Source: an uncultured Arachnia sp.
GTDB taxonomy: Bacteria > Actinomycetota > Actinomycetes > Propionibacteriales > Propionibacteriaceae
NCBI GenBank assembly: GCA_947499145.1
Contig: CANMNB010000004.1
Span: 124,001-188,000 of the forward strand
Reading direction: 5' to 3'
Length of the DNA: 64,000 bases
Positions 45,200-54,100 of the stretch are shown piece by piece. Each line of letters opens with the position of its first letter. Position 1 is the stretch's first letter. A program made the translations under genes and the position numbers. Below the pieces are notes generated by a model. It did not search any database. It worked only from the letters and a program-made list of their open reading frames with translations, and was not told the origin of the DNA.

Positions 45200-46699
45200 A
45201 TGAACGAATCGAACGTGCGGAGCAGGCGCGCCGTCTCGCTGGTCGTGCTGTCCATGCTCGTGCCGGGAAGCGCCCAACGGGTCGCCGGGAACCAGATGGT
45301 GGGCCGGGCGGCCCTCCGCGTCGCGGCCGGCGTGCTGGTCGCTCTGGTCCTCCTCACCTTCATCGCCCTGATCGACAGGGGGCGCGTGGTGGGTCTCCTC
45401 CTGCACCCGGTCGCGACGATCGGCGCGAAGGTGCTCCTCTGGGGGCTGTTCCTCGGGTGGGCGCTCCTCCTCCTGGACTCCTGGCGCCTCGCTCGCCCTC
45501 CGCGGCTGGTGAGACGGGCCAGACTGGTCCTCACCCTCCTGGTGGTGACGGGGTTGGTGGTCGCCGCCTCGGCCACGGCATTCCTCTCCCGGGGCCTCAC
45601 CGCGGCCGAACAGGTCTCGGCCGTGTTCGCCGGAGGGGGACGGACCGATGCAACCGCGGGGCGCTACAACATCCTGCTGCTCGGGGCCGATGCGGCCGAG
45701 GGTCGGGTCGGCATCCGTCCGGACTCCATCAACGTGGCCTCCGTGGACGCGGCAACGGGCAGGACCGTGATCTTCGGCCTGCCACGCAACCTGGCGAAGG
45801 TCCCCTTCCCCGCGAGCTCCCCGCTCGTGGACCTCCACCCGGAGGGCTACGACTGCGATGGCTGCTACCTCAACGCCATCCACACCCTCGGCGAGGACAA
45901 CGCCGAGCTCTACCCGGGCCAGGATGCGGGCCTCACCGCCATGCGGGAGGCCGTCGGCCACGTCCTGGGGCTGGACATCAACTACTACGCCATGGTGGAC
46001 ATGGCCGGGTTCAGCCGGCTGGTCGACGCCCTCGGGGGCGTCACGCTGGACAGCAACGTGCGGGTCCCGATCGGGGGCGTGAGCAACCCCGTCGTCGACT
46101 GGATCGAGCCGGGGGACGACGTCCACCTCGACGGCCACCAGGCCCTCTGGTACGCGCGATCGCGCCATGGCTCCAGCGACTACGAGCGCATGGTCCGGCA
46201 GAAGTGCGTCATGAAGGCCATGGCCAAACAACTGGACCCGGCGACGGTGGCCACCCGCTTCGTGGCGCTGTCCAAGGCCGGCCGGGACCTCGTCAGTACC
46301 GACGTGCCCGCGCAGGAGGTGGTCGAGCTCACCGAGCTCGCACTCAAGGCCAAGGACTTGCCGTTCGAGATCATCAACTTCTCCCCACCCCTCATCACCC
46401 CCGCCGACCCGGACTTCGACCTCATCCGGGCGCAGGTCGCGGAGGCCCTCGAGCCACCGAAGGCCGCGGAGCCATCCCCCTCACCCACCGACAAGGCCCC
46501 CTCCGAGAAGCCCCGCCCCGAGGAGCCCTCGCCGTCACCCAAGCCCGACGCCGTGTCCCCCCCGGCAACTACCAAGGTGAGTCCCGCTCCGGTGCCGACC
46601 ACGAAGGCCGCCCAGACGGCTGCTCCGGCGCCCAAGACCAGCGAGGCGCCGGAGGCCCCGGCCGAGGAGGATGTGGAGTGGCTCTGCCGCGTCGGCTAG
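45200..46699 (+). CDS. LCP family protein 2 with multi-TM N-terminus
   Basis: A 499-residue LCP protein with an unusual N-terminus: three or four hydrophobic segments (about 42-58, 76-92, 108-128) instead of one. The LCP domain (about 156-330) has ILLLGADAAEGR, RPDSINVASVD, FGLPRNLAKVP, HTLGEDNAELYPG and WYARSRHGSSDYERMVRQ. A long Pro/Ser/Thr/Lys-rich tail follows and the protein ends with a Cys five residues from the end (VEWLCRVG). ATG 45200 follows AGGAGGG. It resembles the mycobacterial CpsA region (Rv3267). Divergence from LCP 1 may allow separate control. Confidence 0.9.
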   Translation: MNESNVRSRRAVSLVVLSMLVPGSAQRVAGNQMVGRAALRVAAGVLVALVLLTFIALIDRGRVVGLLLHPVATIGAKVLLWGLFLGWALLLLDSWRLARPPRLVRRARLVLTLLVVTGLVVAASATAFLSRGLTAAEQVSAVFAGGGRTDATAGRYNILLLGADAAEGRVGIRPDSINVASVDAATGRTVIFGLPRNLAKVPFPASSPLVDLHPEGYDCDGCYLNAIHTLGEDNAELYPGQDAGLTAMREAVGHVLGLDINYYAMVDMAGFSRLVDALGGVTLDSNVRVPIGGVSNPVVDWIEPGDDVHLDGHQALWYARSRHGSSDYERMVRQKCVMKAMAKQLDPATVATRFVALSKAGRDLVSTDVPAQEVVELTELALKAKDLPFEIINFSPPLITPADPDFDLIRAQVAEALEPPKAAEPSPSPTDKAPSEKPRPEEPSPSPKPDAVSPPATTKVSPAPVPTTKAAQTAAPAPKTSEAPEAPAEEDVEWLCRVG

Positions 46700-46733
46700 G
46701 TTGGGGCTCCTCCGGGGGAGGAGGATCCGAGAC

Positions 46734-47720
46734 GTGAGCAGACCACCGATCAGCGTCGTCATGCCCGTGCGCAACGAGGAACGTCACCTGCAGGCGGCTG
46801 TCGAGCGCGTGCTGCAGCAGCACTACGACGGGGAACTCGAACTGGTCCTCAGCATTGCGCCCAGCGAGGATGCGACCCACGAGGTGGCCGATCGGCTCGC
46901 GGCCTCGGACCGGCGGATCACGGTGGTCGACAACCCCTCCGGGCACACTCCGGCCGGACTCAACGTGGCCATTGCCCACGCGCGCCACGACATCCTCGTG
47001 CGCGTCGACGGACACGGCGAGTTGAGCGACGGCTACCTCGACACCGTCATCGATCTCCTGGAGCGCACGGGTGCCGCGAACGTGGGCGGGCTCATGGATG
47101 CACGGGGCACCACGCCGCTGGAGCGCGCGATCGCCGCGGCCTACAACTCACGCATCGGGCTGGGCGGCGGAAGCTTCCACCTCGCGACCACCCCAGAAGG
47201 ACCCGCGGAGACCGTCTTCCTCGGCGCCTTCCGCCGAGCCCCGTTGGAGGCGGTCGGCGGCTTCGACGAGACGCTCCACCGCGCCCAGGACTGGGAGCTC
47301 AACTACCGACTCCGGAAGGCTGGCCACCTGGTCTGGTTCTCGCCGGACCTCCGCGTCGTCTACCGGCCCCGCTCCTCGCTGGTGGCGCTCGCCCAGCAGT
47401 TCTGGCGCACGGGCCAGTGGCGCCGCGAACTCATGGGCCGCCACGTCGACACCGCCCGGCTCCGTTACCTCGTGCCCCCGGTTGCCGTGACCGGACTCGG
47501 CCTGGGGATCGTCGGAGGGGTGCTCGGGCTCTTCCTGCGGAGCAGGGGCCTGACGTGGCTCCTGCTCGCCCCGGCGGCGTACCTCATGTTCCTCGGAGCC
47601 GCGACGGTGGCGATGCGCGGTCTCGACCCCGCCGCTCGCCTCCGGCTCCCGGTGGTGCTGGCCGTCATGCACGTGGCCTGGGGGGCAGGTTTCCTCCGCG
47701 GGGTGGCCGGGGAGCGTTAG
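46734..47720 (+). CDS. Family 2 glycosyltransferase, membrane-anchored
   Basis: A 328-residue GT2 enzyme. The N-terminus has PPISVVMPVRNEERHL, the DXD-like VRVDGHGELSDGYLD and the acceptor motif region HRAQDWELNYRLRKAGH; the C-terminal 90 residues form two or three TM segments (from about 240). It would transfer a sugar to a lipid carrier or glycan in envelope synthesis. GTG 46734 has GGAGGAGGA upstream and TAGGTT at 46697-46702. The last 4 nt (TTAG) overlap the convergent TIGR03089 stop. Nearby manC suggests a mannose donor, but specificity is not readable. Confidence 0.85.
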   Translation: MSRPPISVVMPVRNEERHLQAAVERVLQQHYDGELELVLSIAPSEDATHEVADRLAASDRRITVVDNPSGHTPAGLNVAIAHARHDILVRVDGHGELSDGYLDTVIDLLERTGAANVGGLMDARGTTPLERAIAAAYNSRIGLGGGSFHLATTPEGPAETVFLGAFRRAPLEAVGGFDETLHRAQDWELNYRLRKAGHLVWFSPDLRVVYRPRSSLVALAQQFWRTGQWRRELMGRHVDTARLRYLVPPVAVTGLGLGIVGGVLGLFLRSRGLTWLLLAPAAYLMFLGAATVAMRGLDPAARLRLPVVLAVMHVAWGAGFLRGVAGER

Positions 47721-48385
47721 GCGTCGACGCGCTCGTCGCGTCGGATTCGCGCCGCGGTCTCGGTGCTGACCCCGGTGGCGACGACGCTGGAGCCGCCGCC
47801 CAGGAGCGGGGCCACCAGGATCTCGAGCACACTCGGCCAGCCCGGACCAGGATCCACGAACAGCGCACGTGTGCTGCGTGGGCTCGTCGAGGACAGCCCC
47901 CCGAAGGTCGTGTCCGGTAGAAGCGCCAAGTCGTCGGGGCTCGTGGGCTCCAACCAGTGCGCGTCCGGTTCCGAGAGCACCTCCGCGTAGTCCGTGCAGC
48001 CGCTGGGAACGGTGTCCAGACCGCGCCCGAGCGGGTGCAGGGAGCAGGCGACGGTCGGTACCCCGGACGCGACGGCGTCGGGACCCGACACCACCGCCGC
48101 GACCGCATCCTCGGATGAGGTGGTCACCGCACATCCACGTTGCCAGCAGGCGGCCACCCACACCAGCGTCACCCAGTGCCCGGGGGCGGAGTCCACCAGT
48201 TCGATCCTGACTGTCTCCCCGGCGTCGACACCCAGACTCTCCAGGAGGTTGGCCGTCTTGTCGACCCAGTTGGCGAACGTGATGCCGGACAGTTCCACCC
48301 GTGATCCGAACCCCCCGTCGTAGTGGACGAGCAGGGGTTGGGGTCCAAGCGTGCGAACCCGCTGTTCCAGTGCGCTGATGACCAT
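47717..48385 (-). CDS. TIGR03089 family protein
   Basis: A 222-residue protein of the actinobacterial TIGR03089 family, whose N-terminal half resembles the start of AMP-binding (acyl-adenylate) enzymes: PLLVHYDGGFGSRVELSGITFANWVDKTANLLE. No catalytic AMP-binding motif is present. Function unknown. ATG 48385 has TACCAT 8 nt upstream; the longer open frame from 48421 would run into the manC promoter. In mycobacteria a homologue (Rv3268) sits beside the LCP gene, which is the arrangement here too. Confidence 0.78.
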   Translation of the reverse strand: MVISALEQRVRTLGPQPLLVHYDGGFGSRVELSGITFANWVDKTANLLESLGVDAGETVRIELVDSAPGHWVTLVWVAACWQRGCAVTTSSEDAVAAVVSGPDAVASGVPTVACSLHPLGRGLDTVPSGCTDYAEVLSEPDAHWLEPTSPDDLALLPDTTFGGLSSTSPRSTRALFVDPGPGWPSVLEILVAPLLGGGSSVVATGVSTETAARIRRDERVDA

Positions 48386-48393
48386 GGCTCCCG

Positions 48394-48412
48394 ATGGTAA
48401 TGCCGCTACGGT
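48394..48412. promoter_or_regulatory. Back-to-back -10 boxes of TIGR03089 and manC genes
   Basis: Minus-strand TACCAT (48399-48394) lies 8 nt before ATG 48385. Plus-strand TACGGT (48407-48412) lies 7 nt before ATG 48420. The two divergent leaderless starts are about 35 bp apart, so any upstream promoter elements must lie inside the opposite gene. Confidence 0.5.
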
Positions 48413-48419
48413 GAGGGCC

Positions 48420-49496
48420 ATGCGCTACGTCGTCATCATGGCCGGCGGGTCCGGCACCCGGTTGTGGCCACTGTCCAGGCAGGGGACGCCCAAGCAACTG
48501 CTCGAGATCTTCAACGGCCAGAGCCTCCTTCGGATGGCGTACGACCGGCTCGAGGGCCTCGTCGACGACGCGCAGGTCCTGACCTGCACGTCCCAGGCCT
48601 ATGCGGACGTGGTTGCGCGCCAGATCCCGGAGTTGCCCCGCGACAACATCCTCGGGGAGCCCGTGGGTCGGGACTCGCTCAACGCCGTTGCCTGGTCGAC
48701 GGCCGTCCTGGCCGATCGGGATCCCGACGCCGTCGTCGCCATGGTCACGGCCGACCAGTTGATCTCGCCCCCCGAAGCGTTCCGTCGCAGCCTCCGTCAG
48801 GCCTTCGAGGTGGTGGAGGACCGGCCCCGCGCGCTCGTGACCCTGGGCGTCGTGCCCACCTCCCCCCACACGGGTTACGGCTACCTCCACCGGGACGAGC
48901 CCGTTCCCGGCCGTGCGGGCGTCTTTCGCCTTGCGGAGTTCAAGGAGAAGCCGCACCTGGAGTTGGCGGAGCAGTACCTGGAAAGCGGCGAGTACTGGTG
49001 GAACGCCGGGATGTTCGTCTTCCGGGCGGCATCCCTGCTGGAGCAACTGCGTGTCCTCACCCCGGACACCCACCGCACGATCTCCCGCATCGTCGCGGAG
49101 CCGGACACGCTCGGGGAGCTCTTCCCGACCTTGCCGAAGAACTCTTTCGACTACGCCGTGATGGAGCCCGTCTCCCAGGGCGCGACGGACGCCGAGGTCC
49201 TGGCGGTGGCGCTGGACGTCGACTGGCGTGACGTCGGGGGCTTCGTCAGCCTGGCGGCGGAGCTCGCCGTGGACGAGTCGGGCAACCGCGTGGACGGCAA
49301 GGTCGTCACGCTCGACAGCGCCGGGTGCGTCCTCATCAACGCGACGGGCGACGACCACGTGGTGGCTGGCCTGGGACTCACGGACACCCTCGTGGTCGCC
49401 ACCCGTGGTGCGACGCTCGCGGCCCCGCTGGCGGACAGCGAACGCGTCAAGGAACTGGTCGACAGGGTACGAATTCTGGATGACCGCTTGACGTGA
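48420..49496 (+). CDS. manC: Mannose-1-phosphate guanylyltransferase
   Basis: Makes GDP-mannose from GTP and mannose-1-phosphate. The 358-residue single-domain enzyme starts with the nucleotidyltransferase signature GGSGTRLWPLSR and contains EFKEKPHLELAEQYL and YWWNAGMFVF. It lacks the C-terminal PMI domain of bifunctional enzymes. ATG 48420 is placed by TACGGT 7 nt upstream and by the conserved first strand. Together with ManB (57171) and the ManA-like SIS protein (59885) it supplies mannose donors for envelope glycosylation. The whiB2 promoter overlaps its end. Confidence 0.93.
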   Translation: MRYVVIMAGGSGTRLWPLSRQGTPKQLLEIFNGQSLLRMAYDRLEGLVDDAQVLTCTSQAYADVVARQIPELPRDNILGEPVGRDSLNAVAWSTAVLADRDPDAVVAMVTADQLISPPEAFRRSLRQAFEVVEDRPRALVTLGVVPTSPHTGYGYLHRDEPVPGRAGVFRLAEFKEKPHLELAEQYLESGEYWWNAGMFVFRAASLLEQLRVLTPDTHRTISRIVAEPDTLGELFPTLPKNSFDYAVMEPVSQGATDAEVLAVALDVDWRDVGGFVSLAAELAVDESGNRVDGKVVTLDSAGCVLINATGDDHVVAGLGLTDTLVVATRGATLAAPLADSERVKELVDRVRILDDRLT

Positions 49497-49517
49497 CCCG
49501 AATGACACGTGTGTAAT
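49488..49517 (+). promoter_or_regulatory. Promoter of whiB2
   Basis: -35 TTGACG (49488-49493), 18-nt spacer, -10 TGTAAT (49512-49517). This is the best two-box promoter on the plus strand. The -35 overlaps the manC stop codon. The leader is about 15 nt and carries GGGAGG. Confidence 0.5.
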
Positions 49518-49539
49518 TCAGGCACGAAGGGAGGCGAGC

Positions 49540-49797
49540 ATGGACGACATCATCATCCTGGCGACAGAACCCGACGGAGCGTTCGCGTGGCAGGAGCAGG
49601 CGCTGTGCGCGCAGACCGACCCCGAGGCATTTTTCCCCGAGAAGGGTGGCTCAACCCGCGAGGCCAAGCGGGTGTGCCTGGAGTGCACGGTCCGCACCGA
49701 GTGCTTGGAGTACGCCCTCGCCAACGACGAGCGCTTCGGGATCTGGGGCGGGCTGTCCGAGCGGGAGCGTCGGAAGCTGAAGCGCGCGGCCGTCTGA
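49540..49797 (+). CDS. whiB2: WhiB-family transcriptional regulator (WhiB2/WhmD type)
   Basis: An 85-residue iron-sulfur regulator that works with the principal sigma factor. The four cluster ligands are Cys23, Cys46, Cys49 and Cys55 (VCLECTVRTEC), followed by the GIWGG turn (67-71) and a basic C-terminus (RERRKLKRAAV). Location between manC and the DUF5719/DUF3499/manB block is that of whiB2, known for roles in division and septation. AAGGGAGG precedes the ATG. It is likely to control part of this envelope block, which is an inference from position. Confidence 0.93.
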   Translation: MDDIIILATEPDGAFAWQEQALCAQTDPEAFFPEKGGSTREAKRVCLECTVRTECLEYALANDERFGIWGGLSERERRKLKRAAV

Positions 49798-49815
49798 CCG
49801 ACGGCCGGGGTCGGA

Positions 49816-49821
49816 TATCGT
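49816..49821 (+). promoter_or_regulatory. -10 box (TATCGT) of the large glycosyltransferase operon
   Basis: TATCGT predicts a start near 49828 and a leader of about 25 nt with AAGGAG 6 nt before GTG 49853. Confidence 0.42.
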
Positions 49822-49852
49822 CGGTCTGAGCGCCGACGACAAGGAGACGTGC

Positions 49853-52800
49853 GTGCCCGACGAGCAACTCGACACCCCACCGACCCCGACGGGACTGTGG
49901 GACTGGCTCGAGGAGGACGCCCCGGGGGAGTCCCGGGAGGTCCCCGACCCCACAGGCGTGACCGCGGTCATGGTCGTCCACAACGCTGCCGAGTGGCTGC
50001 CCCGACAGTTGCTCGCCCTGGCCCGACTCGACCCGCGGCCGGGCCGCATCGTGGCCGTCGACAACGGCTCCACCGACGACAGTCGTGACCTGCTCGAGCG
50101 CGCACGGGCCGAGGGAGTGCTGGATGCCCTCGTGGCGGGCGACGCCGGCGACGGCTATGGGCAGGCCGTCCGCCGTGGGTTGGACGACACCGAGCCCTCC
50201 TGGGTGTGGCTGCTCCACGACGATTCCGCCCCGCAGCCGGACGCGCTCGGTGAGCTGCTGGCGGGAGCAGCCGAGACGAGCGCGGCCATGGTGCTGCCCA
50301 AACTCCTCCAGCCCCGACGCCGCAACTATCCCTGGACACTGGCGGAGGCCGGACAGACCATCACCCGCACCGGGAGCCGCGTCCTCGACGTCGACGAGGG
50401 CGACATCGACCAGCACCAGCTCACCGCACGCGAGGTGCTGGGCGGTTCCACCGCCGGCATGCTGGTGCGCGGTGAGGTGTGGCGGGAACTCGGAGGGCTG
50501 GCCCCGCAGGTCCCCCTCCACCGCGACGGTGTGGACCTGGGGTGGCGGGCCTGGCTGGCCGGTCACAGCGTGACCACGTGGCCGCGGGCTGCCGTGGTTC
50601 ACCGGCAGGCGGGCCGGACGAGCGAGCGCCAGCCTGCCCTGGCCCGGACCACCCACGAACTCGACCGGTACGCGGCACTCCAGGTGGCGGCAGCGCGGCC
50701 CGCCTCGCCGCCGTCCCGGGCCGTCCTCGTGCTGTGGGGATGGCTCCGTGCCCTGGGCTACTTGCTCGGCAAGTCGCCGCGCACCGCGCTCGCAGAACTG
50801 CGAGCCACGCGGCGGTTCCAGGCCGCACGCGACGAGACGGCGGCCCTGCGATCCCTGGCACACCCGGGCGAGGATCCGCCTCACGTGCTCCCGGGTCCGC
50901 GCTGGGGAACCCGTCACGTTCTCGACAGGATCGGCAACGGCATCGCCGAGCGCTACCGGGACCTGACCTCCTCCGATCCCGAGACCTCGCTCGACGAGTT
51001 GACCGGAGACGATTTCGCCGGTTCGGGGGCCACTCGCACGCGGTGGGTCTCACCAGTGCTGGCGCTGCTCGCGATCCTGCTGCTGGTCGGGGCCGTCGCG
51101 GGGCGAACGCTGTACGGCTCCGGGGTTGCCGGTGGTTGGCTCATGCCCGCCCCGGCTTCGCTGGACGAGGCTTGGGGTTCCGCTCTCGAGCCCGTGGCGG
51201 GCGTCCCCGGTGCGCCCGCTCCGTGGCTCACCCTCGCGGCCGCCGCGTCCACCGCGGCGCTCGGTAGCCCCGCACTGCTGGCCCTGCTGCTCGTGCTGGG
51301 CGCCCCTGTCGTCGCGGCGCTCGCTGCCGTGCGTGCGCTGCGCGACTGGGGTGCCTCTTCGTGGCGGGCCGCCGCCGGTGGTTTGGGATGGGCCGGTGCC
51401 GCCGTGGTGCTGGGACTCGTCACGGCTGGTGACGTCTCGGGCATGGTGTTGGCCATGGTGATCCCCCTCGCGGCGCGGGCCGCGAGACGGGTGCTGCTCG
51501 ATGACTCGAGCGGGGCAGAGGCGCTTCGGGCCCCGGCCGCCCTGGGGTTCTGGATCCTGCTGGCGAGCGTCGTGTGGCCCGCCGCCCTGGCGCTCGCCAC
51601 CGTGGCCGCGCTGTCACTGGCGGTCGCGCGGCGCATGCGTCCTCTGTCCGCTGCCATCGCCGTCGGGATCCCCTGGCTCGCTATGCTCCCGTGGCTCCCC
51701 ACCCTCTGGCGTTGGCCCGGCCGGGCGCTGACCGGGGTCGACCCCCTCGCCGCCCCAGCGTGGCCGCCGCCGGACCATGCCCTGCTCGTCGGCCGTATCC
51801 TCCCATCCGGTCTGCCGCTGTGGGCCAGCATCGCCTGCACAATCATCCTGGCGGCGACGGTGTTGCTCGCGTTGTCGGCCGTTCCACCGCGCCGCGGCTG
51901 GGGCACGCTGCTGGTCTGCGGTGTCCTGATGGTCGTCGCCGCAGGCCTGTCCCGGCTCGCCGTCGACGTGAACGGCGGCGAGGCACGTGCCCTCCTCTCC
52001 GGGTGGGTGCTCCTGGCGGTGGCGGGTGTGCTCTCGATCGTGCTCGCCGAGGACCGCTCGGCGCCGCGGCTGGACGCGCTGAGACTGGTCGCCGTCGCGG
52101 CCGCGGGCGCGGTCGGCATCGGGAGCTGGGCGTGGGTGGGGTTCACGAGCGCGGTGGAGCCGACGACCACGGTCCTGCCCGGCTACGTGGTCGACGTCAT
52201 GGATTCGACTCGCCAGACGCGGACCCTCCTGATCGAGCGAGAGGGCGACTCTGGGGTGGCCTGGAACGTCGCCGACCACCGGCACCCCACATGGGGCTCG
52301 GCCGAGCAGCCCCTGCCTGCTGCGTTCGCCGACGAGTTCTCCGGCGTGGTGCAGGCGATGAGCGGCGGGAGTGTCCCCGAGGACCTCGCGCGCCAGCTGG
52401 AGAGCCTCGCCGTCGGACACGTCCTCATGTCCGGATTCGATGCGGACCAGCTCGCAGCCGTCAGCAACGCCCGCGGCCTCACCCGAGCCGCGGTGGACGA
52501 GGGAAGCGTGGTCTTCACCGTGACCGGACTGCCGAGCCGCACCCAACTCGTGGCTGCCGAGGGGCGGGTGCCGGTCGCGGACGGTGAGCTCGCATCGGAG
52601 CCCGATGCCAGGCACGTCGTGTTGTCGGAGGAGCCCGACCCGCGATGGTGGATGGCCGTTGGTGGACGGGCCCTCGAACCTGCCCCGGACCGACCTCCCG
52701 TCACGTTCGACCTGCCGGCGGGCAGCGGGGGAGAGGTCACGCACGGCATGTCTCGGGCTTGGGGAGCGCTGGCCTGGTACGCGGCACTCGTGCTGGTGCT

Positions 52801-52861
52801 GGCGGCACTCGCGGCGCCGACACTGAGGTCCGGCGGGACCGTCGCGCGAAGGGGGATCTGA
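49853..52861 (+). CDS. Giant family 2 glycosyltransferase with multi-TM C-terminus
   Basis: A 1002-residue two-part protein. The N-terminal cytoplasmic GT2 domain (about 33-250) has VAVDNGSTDDSRDLLE (69-84), the DXD-like LLHDDSAPQPD (120-130) and GGSTAGMLVRGEVW. About 290 onward is membrane protein: a TM near 288-304, a linker with a long charged segment, then about ten TM segments from 399 to 770, an extracytoplasmic domain, and a last TM near 972-990. The acceptor is unknown; the layout recalls polymerising or flipping mannosyl/galactosyl transferases. GTG 49853 follows AAGGAG. The stop overlaps DUF5719 (TGATG). Conserved beside whiB2 in actinomycetes. Confidence 0.85.
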   Translation: MPDEQLDTPPTPTGLWDWLEEDAPGESREVPDPTGVTAVMVVHNAAEWLPRQLLALARLDPRPGRIVAVDNGSTDDSRDLLERARAEGVLDALVAGDAGDGYGQAVRRGLDDTEPSWVWLLHDDSAPQPDALGELLAGAAETSAAMVLPKLLQPRRRNYPWTLAEAGQTITRTGSRVLDVDEGDIDQHQLTAREVLGGSTAGMLVRGEVWRELGGLAPQVPLHRDGVDLGWRAWLAGHSVTTWPRAAVVHRQAGRTSERQPALARTTHELDRYAALQVAAARPASPPSRAVLVLWGWLRALGYLLGKSPRTALAELRATRRFQAARDETAALRSLAHPGEDPPHVLPGPRWGTRHVLDRIGNGIAERYRDLTSSDPETSLDELTGDDFAGSGATRTRWVSPVLALLAILLLVGAVAGRTLYGSGVAGGWLMPAPASLDEAWGSALEPVAGVPGAPAPWLTLAAAASTAALGSPALLALLLVLGAPVVAALAAVRALRDWGASSWRAAAGGLGWAGAAVVLGLVTAGDVSGMVLAMVIPLAARAARRVLLDDSSGAEALRAPAALGFWILLASVVWPAALALATVAALSLAVARRMRPLSAAIAVGIPWLAMLPWLPTLWRWPGRALTGVDPLAAPAWPPPDHALLVGRILPSGLPLWASIACTIILAATVLLALSAVPPRRGWGTLLVCGVLMVVAAGLSRLAVDVNGGEARALLSGWVLLAVAGVLSIVLAEDRSAPRLDALRLVAVAAAGAVGIGSWAWVGFTSAVEPTTTVLPGYVVDVMDSTRQTRTLLIEREGDSGVAWNVADHRHPTWGSAEQPLPAAFADEFSGVVQAMSGGSVPEDLARQLESLAVGHVLMSGFDADQLAAVSNARGLTRAAVDEGSVVFTVTGLPSRTQLVAAEGRVPVADGELASEPDARHVVLSEEPDPRWWMAVGGRALEPAPDRPPVTFDLPAGSGGEVTHGMSRAWGALAWYAALVLVLAALAAPTLRSGGTVARRGI

Positions 52862-54093
52862 TGTTGCAGCGTCTCGCCGGGGCGGTGGGCCTCGTGGCCA
52901 TGGCAGGGGTCGTGTTCGCCGTCACCCTGCTGGAACCCGCTGCCATCAATCGGACCAGCAGCCTGCAGCCCGACCGGAGCAGCAAACTCGTGTGCGTCCC
53001 CGCCGCTCCGCCCGCCACCGTTGCCCTCTCCGGTGCGAAGGCCGGGGGCCGGCTGGGACAGGATCGCACCGCGGTGGAACCGGAGCTGCAGCTCGCCGAC
53101 CAGTCGGAGCCGTACGTGGTGACCGGCGACGCCGGGCTGTCGGGCGTTGCCGCCGCCGGTGGTTCGGCAGTGGCGGACTGGTCCGGCTGCGTCCCTGCGC
53201 AGGCCGAGGGCACCATCCTCGTGCCCAGCACCGCTGACACGGAGCTCCTGCTCGTCAACACCGACCCCAGCGACGCCTCCGTCGACCTGACGCTGCACGG
53301 CACCGACGGTGACATCGCCACGGTCGGTGCCCGCGGTATCGCCATCAGCGCCGGGGCGTCGCGTGTGATCGCGCTGTCCGTACTGGCCGACGTCGAGGGT
53401 CCCGTCGCGGTGTCCTACCGGGCCAGCCGGGGCCGGGCGAGCGTGGTGGCCCGGACCGTGGGACTGGGAGTGCTCGACAGTGCACGTCCCTCCCAGGTGG
53501 CCACCGACCTGGTCCTCACGGGCATCCCGGCCGGGCAGGAACAGGTCACGGTGCTGCTCGCCAATCCCTCGGAGGCTCGGGCCACGGTCGAGGTCACGGC
53601 CTTCGGTGCCTCCGCCGCCTACACGCCGCCCGGCGGTGAGGGCGTCTCCGTGCCGCCGCGCTCCGCCCTCGCGGTGGACATCGGTGCCGCGCTGGCCGGG
53701 GAGGCATCCGGCTTCCGGCTGCAGTCGGACCTGCCGGTAGCCGCCGCTCTGGCACTGGGCACCCCGGATCGGGCCACGGTCGAGCCTGCTGTGCCGGGGA
53801 CCGAGCTGGCGACCGCCGCGCCCGCTGACGCCACACTGGTCATCACCAACCCGGGCGACGTCGACGCGGCCGTCGAGGTCACCGCCGACGGGACCACGCG
53901 CCCGTTGCCGGTACCGGCAGGCACGACGACGGCCCTCGAGGTGGGCGCCGGCCCTGTCGGGGTTTCCAGCGCGGTCCCGGTCGTTGCTGCCCTGGTCACC
54001 CACGGCGCGGACGGGACCGCCGCGCACGTCCTCACCGCCGTCGATGCCGGCGCCGCCAGCCTGGACGCGCTCATCGACCCCACGCTCAGGTAG
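52861..54093 (+). CDS. DUF5719 family exported protein
   Basis: A 410-residue protein with an N-terminal membrane segment (about 5-22, LAGAVGLVAMAGVVFAV) and a beta-rich extracytoplasmic body with repeated Val/Ala/Thr/Gly strands; it matches the DUF5719 description. No catalytic motif is seen. Translation is coupled to the giant glycosyltransferase by a TGATG overlap, so the two probably form a complex at the membrane. ATG 52861 overlaps that stop; the open frame upstream is only shadow. Codon use is like its neighbours. Confidence 0.78.
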   Translation: MLQRLAGAVGLVAMAGVVFAVTLLEPAAINRTSSLQPDRSSKLVCVPAAPPATVALSGAKAGGRLGQDRTAVEPELQLADQSEPYVVTGDAGLSGVAAAGGSAVADWSGCVPAQAEGTILVPSTADTELLLVNTDPSDASVDLTLHGTDGDIATVGARGIAISAGASRVIALSVLADVEGPVAVSYRASRGRASVVARTVGLGVLDSARPSQVATDLVLTGIPAGQEQVTVLLANPSEARATVEVTAFGASAAYTPPGGEGVSVPPRSALAVDIGAALAGEASGFRLQSDLPVAAALALGTPDRATVEPAVPGTELATAAPADATLVITNPGDVDAAVEVTADGTTRPLPVPAGTTTALEVGAGPVGVSSAVPVVAALVTHGADGTAAHVLTAVDAGAASLDALIDPTLR

Positions 54094-54100
54094 GCACGTC

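Noticed and set aside
49488-49517. Attachment site or mobile element boundary at whiB2
   Set aside because: No direct repeats, integrase or tRNA nearby; the sequence is better read as a promoter.
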